A stretch of 64,000 nucleotides of DNA, taken from Streptomyces sp. GESEQ-4 (GTDB lineage: Bacteria > Actinomycetota > Actinomycetes > Streptomycetales > Streptomycetaceae). The notes under the pieces were generated by a model, which saw only the letters and a program-made list of their open reading frames with translations, was not told where the DNA came from and ran no database searches. Location of the stretch: the NCBI RefSeq assembly GCF_017948455.1, contig NZ_JAFFSU010000004.1, positions 310,001-374,000 of the forward strand, in the 5' to 3' direction. Shown here piece by piece: positions 7,604 to 15,315 of this stretch. A program made the translations under genes and the position numbers. Positions within the stretch are counted from its first letter, which is position 1. Each line of letters starts with the position of its first letter.

Positions 7604-9037
7604 ATGCGTACTGCGTACAGCGTGGAGACGGTCAGGGCCGCCGAGCGGGAACTCATGGCGCGGCTGCCCGAGGGGGCGTTGATGCAGCGGGCCGCGGCCG
7701 GACTGGCCGTTGCCTGCGGGCAGTTGATGGGGCGGGTGTACGGCAGCCGGGTGGTGCTGCTGGTCGGCAGTGGGGACAACGGTGGCGACGCGCTGTACGC
7801 GGGGGCGCGGCTGGCCCGGCGTGGTGCGGGGGTCTCGGCGGTGCTGCTGTCGCCCGAGCGGGCGCACGCCGGGGGGCTCGCGGCGCTGCGCCGGGCGGGT
7901 GGCCGGGCTGTGCGGGCGGGTGACGCCGAGCAGTTGATCGCGGCGGCCGATCTCGTTGTCGACGGCATCGTCGGGATCGGTGGGAAGGGTGGGCTGCGGG
8001 CGGAGGCCGTATCGCTGGCTTCGGTGGTCGCGGATTCGCTTGCTGCCGTTGTCGCCGTTGATTTGCCCAGTGGCGTCGACGCCGATACCGGTGAGGTGCG
8101 GGGTGCGGCCATCCGCGCCAATCTGACCGTGACCTTCGGGACGCACAAGCCGGGGTTGCTGATCGATCCGGCGCGGGAGTACGCCGGGTCGGTGCGGCTC
8201 GTCGACATCGGGCTCGAACTGCCTGTCGAGGCCGAGTTGGAGGCTTTGCAGCACGCGGATGTGGCGGCGCTGCTGCCGGTGCCGGGCGGGGAGAGCGACA
8301 AGTACCGGCGGGGCGTCGTCGGGATCGCCGCCGGGTCCGCGCGGTATCCGGGGGCGGCGGTGCTGGCTGTGGCGGGGGCGTTGCGGGGTGGGGCCGGGGC
8401 CGTGCGGTACGTCGGGCCGGCCGCGGATGCCGTGATCTCCCGTTTCCCCGAGACGCTGGTGTCCGACAAGGGGCCCAAGCAGGCGGGGCGGGTGCAGGCG
8501 TGGGTCGTGGGGCCCGGGGCCGGGGACGATGCGTCGGCTGTGGGGGAGGTGTTGCGGGCGGATGTGCCGGTGCTGGTGGATGCGGACGGGTTGCGGCTTG
8601 CGGATCCGGATGTCGTACGTCGTCGTAACGCGCCGACGCTGATGACTCCCCATGCTGGGGAAGCCGCCGCGCTGTTGGGGGTTGCGCGGGAGGAGGTCGA
8701 GGGGGCTCGGCTGTTTTTCGCGCGGGAGTTGGCGGGGCGGTATGCGGCGGCGGTGTTGCTGAAGGGGTCGACGACGTTGGTTGTGGATACGGGGAGTGGG
8801 GCGGCGGTGAGGGTGAATCCGACGGGGACGGCTTGGCTGGCTACCGCGGGGAGTGGGGACGTGTTGTCGGGGTTGGCGGGGTCTTTGCTGGCGGCGGGGC
8901 TTTCGGCTGTCGATGCGGGGAGTGTGGCGGCGTATCTGCATGGGCTGGCGGGGCGGTTTGCGGCGGATGGGGCGCCGGTGGGGGCGCATGACGTTGCGGA
9001 GGCGATTCCGGGGGCGTGGAGGGATGTACGGGGGTGA
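7604..9037 (+). CDS. nnrD: Bifunctional NAD(P)H-hydrate epimerase/ADP-dependent dehydratase
   Basis: Repairs hydrated NAD(P)H: the N-terminal YjeF_N domain (about 1-215) epimerises NAD(P)HX and the C-terminal ribokinase-like domain (about 235-470) dehydrates it using ADP. Evidence in the 477 residues: VGSGDNGGDALYAGARLARRG and VDLPSGVDADTGEV in the N-domain. In the C-domain, the segment with YRRGVVGIAAGS, the TPHAGEAAALLG motif, LLKGSTTLVV, and the phosphate-binding motif TAGSGDVLSGLAG near 420 are visible. It follows acpS closely. Third-position GC is extreme towards the 3' end, which produces long open frames on the opposite strand that I regard as shadows. Confidence 0.95.
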   Translation: MRTAYSVETVRAAERELMARLPEGALMQRAAAGLAVACGQLMGRVYGSRVVLLVGSGDNGGDALYAGARLARRGAGVSAVLLSPERAHAGGLAALRRAGGRAVRAGDAEQLIAAADLVVDGIVGIGGKGGLRAEAVSLASVVADSLAAVVAVDLPSGVDADTGEVRGAAIRANLTVTFGTHKPGLLIDPAREYAGSVRLVDIGLELPVEAELEALQHADVAALLPVPGGESDKYRRGVVGIAAGSARYPGAAVLAVAGALRGGAGAVRYVGPAADAVISRFPETLVSDKGPKQAGRVQAWVVGPGAGDDASAVGEVLRADVPVLVDADGLRLADPDVVRRRNAPTLMTPHAGEAAALLGVAREEVEGARLFFARELAGRYAAAVLLKGSTTLVVDTGSGAAVRVNPTGTAWLATAGSGDVLSGLAGSLLAAGLSAVDAGSVAAYLHGLAGRFAADGAPVGAHDVAEAIPGAWRDVRG

Positions 9038-9446
9038 GGGGGCGGGGGCTGTTCGGCGCCCGGGGTTGGGCTGGGCGGGGGTGAGTCGCGTGGCCCGGCG
9101 TGGGGGCTGAGGCGGGGTGGGTCGCGCGGCCCGGCGCTGACGGGGTGCCGCGGATTGGCGTCGGCCGGGGGTAAGTCGCGCGGCCCGGCGCTGACGGGGT
9201 GCCGCCTGCGCCCACCCGTGCCGCCCCAGGCGGCACGCATGCCCGCAGCTACGGCAGCGGTACGCATTCCTGCGGCTGAGGGCTACGGCAGCGGCACGTA
9301 TGCCCGCAGCTTGGGCGGGGGCGGTGCGCGCAGCTTCGGCAGCGGCACGCATGCCCGCAGCTGGGCGGATGGGTGCAGGCTGCGTACGGGTGATGCCTCC
9401 CGCGCGGCTCCCCAGCACCGTCGAGGCCGCGCGCTTATGTGAGCGC
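9038..9446. repeat. Repeat-rich intergenic region upstream of the L,D-transpeptidase gene
   Basis: A 409-base gap made largely of repeats. Unit A, about 30 bases beginning GTCGCGCGGCCCGGCG, occurs at 9121-9150 and 9175-9204 (54 bases apart), with a diverged part-copy near 9085. Unit B, about 23 bases with core GGCACGCATGCCCGCAG, occurs four times between about 9230 and 9362, with copies two and three diverged. Unit B contains a GCATGC palindrome and can form short hairpins. No credible gene is seen in any frame. The arrays resemble streptomycete intergenic repeat elements rather than a CRISPR: the units are unequal and there are no regular unique spacers. Confidence 0.75.
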
Positions 9447-10271
9447 ATGATCAGTGGACGTCTTGTGCGCCGGAGTGTCGCGGTTTTGTTGGCCGTTGTC
9501 ACTGTGATTCCTGTGGGGAGCGCCGCTGCGGAACCTGGGCCGAATGCAGCTGGTGTGGAAGGGGAGTTGGTGCCGGGGGAGAGTGCGACCGGCGATGAAT
9601 TGGATGCCGTCGAGACGGAGCTCAGGGACGCGGCCGACAGGGCGTCTGCGTTTTTTGAGGATGTTCCGGTCGACGAGGAGATCGTGCCGGACAGCTGCCC
9701 CGACTTCACCGGGCCTTATCAGCGGCAGGTCGAGCGGTACCTGAAGTTGAAGGTGGACGGGAAGCAGTCGGAGAGGGACTGCGACGCGATCCGGGCGTTT
9801 CAGGAGAAGCAGGGGATCGAGGTCGACGGATATGCCGGGCCCCTTACGTGGGCGTGGACGCAGGTCGCCGCCGCGAAGAAGAACCCCAATGCCGCGAAGA
9901 AGTGCCCGGTACGGACGTATCGCGTCGCCTGTGTCGATCTCAGCCGGCAGTTGACCTGGGTGCAGAAGGGGAAGAAGGTCGTGTTCGGGCCGGTGCCCAT
10001 GCGCAGTGGGCGGGCCGGGCATCGGACTCGTGTCGGATGGCACACGATCCACTGGCGGCACAAGAATCACTACTCGACGCTCTACAAGTCCCCTATGCCG
10101 TACGCCCAGTTCTTCAGCGGCGGTCAGGCGTTCCACGCCGTCCACGGCACCATCTTCACCACCGTCGGCTCCCGAGGCTGCGTCAGCTTGCGCCACGGCG
10201 ACGCCCGCAAGCTGTGGGGCCTGCTGAAGAAGGGCGATCGGGTGTACGTGTGGGGGCGTCGGCCGATCTGA
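9447..10271 (+). CDS. Secreted L,D-transpeptidase with peptidoglycan-binding domain
   Basis: Predicted exported YkuD-type L,D-transpeptidase, 274 residues, which would form 3-3 cross-links in peptidoglycan. From the ATG at 9447 it begins with a signal peptide (RRSVAVLLAVVTVIPVGSAAA). A PG_binding_1-like repeat follows at about 95-140 (YLKLKVDG, CDAIRAFQEKQGIEVDG, AGPLTWAWTQ). The catalytic YkuD domain fills the C-terminal half, with the active-site His in FHAVHGTIF and the Cys in GSRGCVSLRHGDARKLW. I preferred this start over upstream in-frame starts because those would translate the repeat region and bury the signal peptide. The M23 peptidase gene follows in the same orientation, so the two may act on the same wall. 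Confidence 0.9.
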   Translation: MISGRLVRRSVAVLLAVVTVIPVGSAAAEPGPNAAGVEGELVPGESATGDELDAVETELRDAADRASAFFEDVPVDEEIVPDSCPDFTGPYQRQVERYLKLKVDGKQSERDCDAIRAFQEKQGIEVDGYAGPLTWAWTQVAAAKKNPNAAKKCPVRTYRVACVDLSRQLTWVQKGKKVVFGPVPMRSGRAGHRTRVGWHTIHWRHKNHYSTLYKSPMPYAQFFSGGQAFHAVHGTIFTTVGSRGCVSLRHGDARKLWGLLKKGDRVYVWGRRPI

Positions 10272-10273
10272 GC

Positions 10274-10328
10274 GCGAGGCGACGGCCGTAACTCGTGTGC
10301 GCGCGTTGTGATTGCGGCCGTCGCTCGC
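10274..10328 (+). terminator. Hairpin after the L,D-transpeptidase gene
   Basis: GCGACGGCCG (10279-10288) pairs with CGGCCGTCGC (10315-10324) around a 26-base loop, and the flanking GCGA/TCGC extends the stem with one bulged G. There is no T-run afterwards, so this is a GC-type terminator or a processing hairpin. Confidence 0.45.
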
Positions 10329-10437
10329 AAACGGTAGGGCGGGAAATTGGCGCTTCCTAGGTGAAGAAACCACCGAAGGGAGCAATACCGGTCGGCCGAG
10401 TGTGCGGAGAAGAAATGGGGGATGGTTCGCTGGCGGC

Positions 10438-11082
10438 ATGAGTGAATCAGACATACGTGATGCTACTCGGCGTGAAGTGCTGGGAGGGGCGGCCGTTGTT
10501 CTGGGGGGCGCCGTCCTTGGGAAGCGCGCGAGCGATTCTGATTCGGGTGACTGGGGTGAGGAACCGGCCGGGAGTTGTGGCATCGAGTACGACGAGGAAT
10601 TCGAGGCCCTGCTCGCGGCCGTGGAGGAACCCCAGGACTGGGTGGACCCGGACGAAGACGTGTACCGCGCTCCCAAGAAATGGCGCCGTCCGGTGCGGCG
10701 GCGGGTCAAGGTCACGGCGCGTTACCGGATGCGGGGGAATTGGGCGGTCGGGTATCACACCGGAATCGACCTCGCCGTACCGAGGGGAACCCCGGTCTAT
10801 TCGGTGGGCCCCGGTGTCGTGGTGCTGGCCCGGTGGTCGGGGTCGTACGGCAAGGCCGTGACGGTGAAGATGAGTGACCGCCGGTATGTCGTCTACGCCC
10901 ATCTGTCGCGTATCTCCGTGGAGCGGGGCGACAAGGTTCGGCCCGGCACGCGGCTCGGCAACAGCGGCAGCACCGGCCGTGCGACCGGGCCGCATCTGCA
11001 TTTCGAGGTGCGCACCCGCCGCAAGTACGGCTCGGACATCGATCCGGTGAAATATCTGGCCCGGCACGGACTGCGACTCTGA
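10438..11082 (+). CDS. M23-family (LytM) metallopeptidase, exported
   Basis: Peptidoglycan endopeptidase-like protein, 214 residues from the ATG at 10438. The N-terminus has a twin-arginine-like signal (TRREVLGGAAVVLGGAVLG). The C-terminal M23/LytM domain (about 95-210) shows the zinc ligands in YHTGIDLAVPRGTP (H and D) and in GPHLHFEVR (HLH), with VYAHLS and the SGSTGRATG loop between, so the metal site is complete. An acidic linker (EYDEEFEALLAAVEEPQDW) precedes the domain. A longer in-frame start at 10312 would place 42 Arg/Gly-rich residues before the signal and is unlikely. I examined the upstream 110 bases for a c-di-AMP (ydaO) riboswitch and could not support one. Confidence 0.88.
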   Translation: MSESDIRDATRREVLGGAAVVLGGAVLGKRASDSDSGDWGEEPAGSCGIEYDEEFEALLAAVEEPQDWVDPDEDVYRAPKKWRRPVRRRVKVTARYRMRGNWAVGYHTGIDLAVPRGTPVYSVGPGVVVLARWSGSYGKAVTVKMSDRRYVVYAHLSRISVERGDKVRPGTRLGNSGSTGRATGPHLHFEVRTRRKYGSDIDPVKYLARHGLRL

Positions 11083-11289
11083 CCCGCCCGCCCGCCCGCA
11101 TGCAGTCGCAGTCGCAGTGGTGATGGCGTCCGCTGAGCGCCCCAGGGGCACGCAGGGCCGCCCGGCCCGGGAATCTTGTGCGGGCCGGCGCGGTCAGGAT
11201 TCCCGTGCCACTCGGCGGGAGCCGTCACAGCCAGCCACCGGCGGCCGGAGAGCTCGACCGTCAGACCCCTCTGAGACACTGAGGGCGCC

Positions 11290-12471
11290 ATGACTGAGAA
11301 CGCACCGCCGCCGACCGCCCCGCTGCGTGCCCGCGCCGAGATCGACCTGGCCGCGCTGCGGGCCAATGTGCGGGCCCTGCGTGCCCTGGCACCGGGTGCG
11401 CAGCTGATGGCCGTGGTGAAGTCCGACGCCTACGGGCATGGCGCGGTGCCGTGCGCCCGCGCGGCTGTCGAGGCCGGGGCGAGCTGGCTGGGAACCGCCA
11501 CTCCCGAGGAGGCCCTCGCGCTGCGGGCCGCCGGTGTGCCGGGGCGGATCATGTGCTGGCTGTGGACCCCGGGCGGGCCCTGGCGCGAGGCCATCGAGGC
11601 CGACCTCGATGTATCCGTCAGCGGTATGTGGGCTCTACAGGAAGTGACCGCTGCCGCTCAGCAGACGATGACCCGCACCCGCACCCCCGCCCGCGTCCAG
11701 CTCAAGGCCGACACCGGCCTCGGGCGGGGCGGCTGCCAGCCCGGTGGCGACTGGGCCGAACTGGTCGGCGCCGCCCTGCGCGCCGAGCAGGACGGACTCA
11801 TCCGCATCACCGGGCTCTGGTCGCACTTCGCCTGCGCCGACGAGCCCGGGCATCCGTCCATCGACGCCCAGCTCGGCCGCTTCCGGGAGATGGTGTCGTA
11901 CGCCGAGGAGCAGGGCGTGCGGCCCGAGGTGCGGCACATCGCCAATTCGCCCGCTACTCTCACGCGGCCCGACAGCCACTTCGACCTCGTCCGCGCCGGG
12001 ATCGCCGTCTACGGCATCTCACCCAGCCCGGAGATCGGCGGCCCGACCGACTTCGGGCTGCGGCCGGTGATGACGCTGTCGGCGTCGGTCGCGTTGGTGA
12101 AGCACGTGCCGGGCGGGCACGGCGTGAGTTACGGGCATCACTACACCACCCCCGGCGAGACCACCCTCGGCCTGGTGCCCGTGGGCTACGCGGACGGCAT
12201 CCCGCGGCACGCCTCCGGGACCGGGCCGGTCATGATCGGCGGCAAGTGGCGTACGGTCGCGGGGCGGATCGCGATGGATCAGTTCGTCGTGGATCTGGGG
12301 GGCGACGAGCCCGTGACCGGGACCGAGGCGGTCCTCTTCGGGCCCGGCGACCGCGGTGAGCCCACCGCCGAGGACTGGGCGCAGGCCGCGGGCACCATCG
12401 CGTACGAAATCGTCACCCGCATCGGAACCCGTGTCCCCCGCGTCTATGTGAACGAGGAACAAGCGGGGTAG
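11290..12471 (+). CDS. alr: Alanine racemase
   Basis: PLP enzyme interconverting L- and D-alanine for peptidoglycan, 393 residues. The PLP lysine is K44 in AVVKSDAYGHG (usually KADAYGHG; the Ser is a mild variant). The second catalytic base, Tyr, is Y281 in VSYGHHY, and the family motifs IANSPATL, DLVRAGIAVYG and VPVGYADGIPR are intact, as is the C-terminal AGRIAMDQFVVDLG barrel. A GAGGG lies a few bases before the ATG. It starts a same-strand run with the hydrolase and tsaE genes, and this order is conserved in streptomycetes in my recollection. Confidence 0.96.
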   Translation: MTENAPPPTAPLRARAEIDLAALRANVRALRALAPGAQLMAVVKSDAYGHGAVPCARAAVEAGASWLGTATPEEALALRAAGVPGRIMCWLWTPGGPWREAIEADLDVSVSGMWALQEVTAAAQQTMTRTRTPARVQLKADTGLGRGGCQPGGDWAELVGAALRAEQDGLIRITGLWSHFACADEPGHPSIDAQLGRFREMVSYAEEQGVRPEVRHIANSPATLTRPDSHFDLVRAGIAVYGISPSPEIGGPTDFGLRPVMTLSASVALVKHVPGGHGVSYGHHYTTPGETTLGLVPVGYADGIPRHASGTGPVMIGGKWRTVAGRIAMDQFVVDLGGDEPVTGTEAVLFGPGDRGEPTAEDWAQAAGTIAYEIVTRIGTRVPRVYVNEEQAG

Positions 12472-12543
12472 ACGCCAGGAGGCGTGCACCGCAGTCAGCA
12501 CCAGCCATCCGGCGACCAGCAGTACGGCGAAGAGGAGCGATTC

Positions 12544-13788
12544 GTGAGCGAGAGCAGTGCGGAGGCCGTAGCGAACGCCGCCTCGGCGGCCGTCGCCTCC
12601 GCCACGGGGGCGGCCGGGAACTGGCGCCGGGTGACCGGTATCGCGGGTGCCGCGATCGGCGTGGTCGCCGCGGGCGCGGCGGCCGGCGTCGCGATCGAAC
12701 GCATGACGGTCGGCCGCGGGATGCGGCAGAAGGCCCGCCTCGCCCTGGACTCGGCCGGACCGTACGGCGCCCTGCGCGGCACCCCCGGCAAGGCGTACGC
12801 CGACGACGGCACCGAGCTGTACTACGAGGTCGACGACGTCGAACCCCAGGAGGGGCTCACCCCGCGGCGCCGGCGGCTCTTCGGCCGTAAGGCCCCCGCC
12901 CCGGTCACCGTCGTCTTCAGCCACGGCTACTGCCTCAGCCAGGACTCCTGGCACTTCCAGCGCGCGGCGCTCAGGGGTGTCGTACGGACGGTGCACTGGG
13001 ACCAGCGCAGCCACGGCCGGTCCGCGCGCGGGGTGTCGCAGGTCCAGGACGGCATGCCGATCACCATCGACCAGCTGGGCCGCGATCTGAAGGCCGTGAT
13101 CGACGCGGCCGTCCCCGAGGGGCCGATCGTGCTGGTCGGGCACTCCATGGGCGGGATGACCGTGATGGCGCTGGCCGCCCAGTTCCCCGAGCTGGTCCGG
13201 GAGCGGGTCACCGCCGTCGCGCTGATCGGTACGTCGTCGGGGAAGCTCGGCGAGGTCAACTTCGGGCTGCCGGTCGCGGGCGTCAACGCCGTGCGTCGCG
13301 TGCTCCCCGGAGTGCTGAAAGCGCTGGGGCAGCAGGCGGCGCTGGTCGAGCGGGGGCGGCGGGCCACCGCCGATCTGTTCGCCGGGATCATCAAGCGGTA
13401 CTCGTTCGCGTCCCGGGACGTCGATCCGGCGGTCGCGCGGTTCGCCGAGCGGATGATCGAGGGCACGCCGATCGACGTGGTCGCCGAGTTCTACCCGGCC
13501 TTCGCGGACCACGACAAGACCGAGGCGCTCGCGTATTTCGCCGATCTGCCGGTGCTGGTGCTGGCCGGGGTCAAGGACCTCGTCACGCCCAGTGAGCACA
13601 GCGAGGCCATCGCCGACCTGTTGCCGGACGCCGAGCTGGTGCTCGTCCCGGACGCCGGTCACCTGGTGATGCTGGAGCACCCGGAAGTGGTCACCGACCG
13701 TCTCGCCGACCTGCTCACCCGCGCGGGTGCCGTGCCGGCAGGGGCTACCGTAAGTGGCTATGGAAGCAGTACCGCACAGCCAGGCTGA
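12544..13788 (+). CDS. Membrane-anchored alpha/beta hydrolase
   Basis: Serine hydrolase-fold protein, 414 residues. The start is the GTG at 12544, preceded by AGAGGAG; an upstream in-frame GTG at 12484 lacks such a site. An Ala/Gly-rich N-terminal hydrophobic segment (GIAGAAIGVVAAGAAAGVAI, about 32-51) suggests a membrane anchor. The catalytic fold has the oxyanion-type SHGYC (126-130), WDQRSHGRS (152-160), the nucleophile elbow GHSMGGM with Ser201, and the acid/base elements KDLVTP and DAGHLVMLEHP near the C-terminus. The substrate is unknown. The 3' end overlaps tsaE by 35 bases in another frame, so the genes are coupled. Confidence 0.9.
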   Translation: MSESSAEAVANAASAAVASATGAAGNWRRVTGIAGAAIGVVAAGAAAGVAIERMTVGRGMRQKARLALDSAGPYGALRGTPGKAYADDGTELYYEVDDVEPQEGLTPRRRRLFGRKAPAPVTVVFSHGYCLSQDSWHFQRAALRGVVRTVHWDQRSHGRSARGVSQVQDGMPITIDQLGRDLKAVIDAAVPEGPIVLVGHSMGGMTVMALAAQFPELVRERVTAVALIGTSSGKLGEVNFGLPVAGVNAVRRVLPGVLKALGQQAALVERGRRATADLFAGIIKRYSFASRDVDPAVARFAERMIEGTPIDVVAEFYPAFADHDKTEALAYFADLPVLVLAGVKDLVTPSEHSEAIADLLPDAELVLVPDAGHLVMLEHPEVVTDRLADLLTRAGAVPAGATVSGYGSSTAQPG

Positions 13789-14275
13789 GCCGGGCGTCCA
13801 GAACCTCACCGTCACCTCTCCCGACCAGATGCGGGAACTCGGCCGCCGCCTCGCCAAGCTGCTGCGCGCCGGTGACCTCGTGATGCTCAGCGGGGAGCTC
13901 GGCGCGGGCAAGACGACGCTGACCCGGGGGCTGGGTGAAGGGCTCGGGGTCCGGGGGGCCGTCACCTCACCGACGTTCGTGATCGCGCGCGTGCATCCGT
14001 CGCTGGGGGACGGGCCGCCGCTGGTCCACGTCGACGCGTACCGCCTCGGTGGCGGCCTCGACGAGATGGAGGACCTCGACCTCGATGTCTCGCTGCCCGA
14101 GTCGGTGATCGTCGTGGAGTGGGGCGAGGGCAAGGTCGAGGAGCTGACCGACGACCGGTTGCAGGTCGACATCCACCGGGCCGTCGGCGACACGGCGGAC
14201 GAGGTTCGGCGGGTGACGCTGACCGGGCTGGGGGAGCGCTGGGCCAACGCGGACCTCAGCGTGCTGTCGGCGTGA
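13754..14275 (+). CDS. tsaE: tRNA t6A synthesis ATPase TsaE (YjeE)
   Basis: P-loop ATPase that works with TsaB and TsaD in forming threonylcarbamoyl-adenosine at tRNA position 37. The 173 residues contain Walker A GELGAGKTT (47-55), the TSPTFV switch and VHVDAYRL with the conserved Asp, and VIVVEWGEGK near 115-125. The start is the GTG at 13754, or the ATG two codons later. It overlaps the hydrolase gene. tsaB and tsaD lie 1 kb downstream on the same strand, interrupted by a small ORF and a convergent gene. Confidence 0.93.
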   Translation: MAMEAVPHSQAEPGVQNLTVTSPDQMRELGRRLAKLLRAGDLVMLSGELGAGKTTLTRGLGEGLGVRGAVTSPTFVIARVHPSLGDGPPLVHVDAYRLGGGLDEMEDLDLDVSLPESVIVVEWGEGKVEELTDDRLQVDIHRAVGDTADEVRRVTLTGLGERWANADLSVLSA

Positions 14276-14351
14276 GCGTGAACGTTCCGACAAGGCGTCG
14301 GCAAGTTATTGCTTTCGGGGTCTTACGCGTGGTCACATGGTACCCAGTCTG

Positions 14352-14371
14352 TAGTTAGGTCTACCTAACTA
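14352..14371 (+). promoter_or_regulatory. 20-bp near-perfect palindrome, candidate iron-box-like operator
   Basis: TAGTTAGGTCTACCTAACTA is an inverted repeat with 9-base arms broken only at the central two bases, and is strikingly AT-rich for this genome. It begins 49 bases before the ATG of the small ORF at 14401. The GTTAGG and ACCTAA parts match the actinobacterial DtxR/IdeR (DmdR1) iron box, about 13 of 19 positions by my alignment. That is suggestive, not decisive; another dimeric regulator is possible. Confidence 0.55.
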
Positions 14372-14400
14372 CGTCCGCCCCCGTCCCTCAGGAGGCGTCC

Positions 14401-14580
14401 ATGTCGGTTTCGGAACGCAGTGTGGAGAACGACCGCCACGAGGTCCGGCCTCGGCAGCCGTACGCGGTTGGCGGGGTGTCGATGAGTGCGTTGCTGGCGT
14501 CCTGTGCGGCGGCGCGCGTGATTTCCACGCCGCCAGCTGCGCCAGCGCGGTGTGAGACAGAGGGCCGTCGGGCCGCGTAG
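14401..14580 (+). CDS. Small ORF, 59 residues, behind a palindromic operator
   Basis: A short gene easily missed. The ATG at 14401 is preceded by a perfect AGGAGG (14390-14395) at 5-base spacing, one of the best ribosome-binding sites in the window. The product begins MSVSERSVENDRHEVRPRQP, continues YAVGGVSMSALLASCAAARV, and ends with a Pro/Ala-rich, polar tail. The central segment is mildly hydrophobic with a Cys, but neither a convincing signal peptide nor a transmembrane helix. I do not recognise a function; a small regulatory or precursor peptide is possible. The strong ribosome-binding site and the upstream palindrome argue that it is expressed and regulated. Confidence 0.6.
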   Translation: MSVSERSVENDRHEVRPRQPYAVGGVSMSALLASCAAARVISTPPAAPARCETEGRRAA

Positions 14581-14597
14581 TCGTCTGCGGGTTCGAT

Positions 14598-14639
14598 GTG
14601 GCTTGTCGCGCAGTTCCCCGCGCCCCTATCGGGGCGCTC
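14598..14639. repeat. Dispersed intergenic repeat, copy 1
   Basis: Contains the shared core GCGCAGTTCCCCGCGCCCCT followed by a short loop and GGGGCGC, so it forms a GCGCCCC-TATC-GGGGCGC hairpin. Related copies lie at 37493-37533 (same strand) and 58252-58297 (opposite strand). It sits between the small ORF and a convergent gene. Confidence 0.75.
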
Positions 14640-14652
14640 CACTGACCCGGCT

Positions 14653-15207
14653 CTAGCGGATCACGACCACCTTTTGGCCCACCGTCGCGAACCGCCACAT
14701 CGCGTTGCCGTCCGCGCGTGATTCGCGGATGCCGCCTGTTTTCACCGTGGGGTCGGGTACCGGGGTCGAGCCGTCGACGGCTGCGCTGAAGCCGATGGCT
14801 ACGCCGTCGACGCTGGTGAAGCGGACGACGTGTTCGATGGGGGTGCCGTCGGAGCCGGTGACCGCGTTCGAGCGGGAGGTGACGAAGTAGGTGCCGGGCG
14901 GTGGGTCGACCGTGCTCGGGTTGACCTTGAAGGTGCGCTGGACCTTGTTGGCCCGGGTGACGAGCCAGACGCGGTCGGCGTCCACCGAGTACACGACGCG
15001 TTCACCCGTTCCGGAACCGGCGGGCAGTGCCTTGGGGTGCCGACCGTCCCGTGCCGCCTTGGAGGTGGCCGCCGAGGCCGACCCGCCCGCCTGGGGCCGG
15101 CCCAGATCGGCCGGGACGGTCGCCGAGGCCTGGTAGGCGAGGAAGCCGATGGTCGCGACGGCCGCCGCGGTCAGCACGGCCACGAATCCGGCGCTGCTGC
15201 TTGGCAC
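14653..15207 (-). CDS. Membrane-anchored degenerate L,D-transpeptidase-like protein
   Basis: A 184-residue protein: an N-terminal hydrophobic helix (FVAVLTAAAVATIGFLAYQ, about 8-26), an Ala/Ser/Gly linker, and a C-terminal domain that follows the YkuD pattern. The segment PPGTYFVTSR matches the beginning of that fold, and KTGGIRESRADGNAMW with VGQKVVVIR aligns with the usual SxGCIRxSxxDAxxLW...VGTxVVVI. At the catalytic Cys position it has Gly, and the active-site HG is replaced (SAAVDG), so it should lack transpeptidase activity. The start is a GTG with GAGGTGGG upstream. It is divergent from tsaB and convergent with the small ORF. It may be a binding or regulatory paralogue. Confidence 0.75.
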   Translation of the reverse strand: MPSSSAGFVAVLTAAAVATIGFLAYQASATVPADLGRPQAGGSASAATSKAARDGRHPKALPAGSGTGERVVYSVDADRVWLVTRANKVQRTFKVNPSTVDPPPGTYFVTSRSNAVTGSDGTPIEHVVRFTSVDGVAIGFSAAVDGSTPVPDPTVKTGGIRESRADGNAMWRFATVGQKVVVIR

Positions 15208-15303
15208 GGTCGCCCACCTCTTCGTCGTACGTCACGCTTCGTTGCGACGGTAGCAGCAGGTGACCGCCGGACCTGGGCGGCCGTGCGCGAGCCCGGGGAG
15301 CCG

Positions 15304-15315
15304 TAGGCTGTTTGC
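15304..15315 (+). promoter_or_regulatory. Putative -10 element of a leaderless tsaB transcript
   Basis: TAGGCT (15304-15309) is followed by 6 bases and the tsaB GTG, with no ribosome-binding site. It has the same hexamer and nearly the same spacing as in front of glmS. Confidence 0.4.

Noticed and set aside
9121..9362. CRISPR-like array
   Set aside because: Units differ in length and sequence, there are no regular unique spacers, and no cas genes are present.
7199..9709. Long minus-strand open frame opposite nnrD
   Set aside because: Pro/Arg/His-rich composition typical of the complement of high-GC3 coding sequence; the plus strand encodes a clear NnrD.
10330..10437. Possible c-di-AMP (ydaO) riboswitch upstream of the M23 peptidase gene
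   Set aside because: Short resemblances such as CGCAAAC and GGTGAA are present, but the conserved distal core and pseudoknot segments are not recognisable.
14369..14698. Minus-strand frames covering the small ORF at 14401
   Set aside because: They run through the dispersed repeat and the palindrome, while the plus-strand ORF has a perfect ribosome-binding site.
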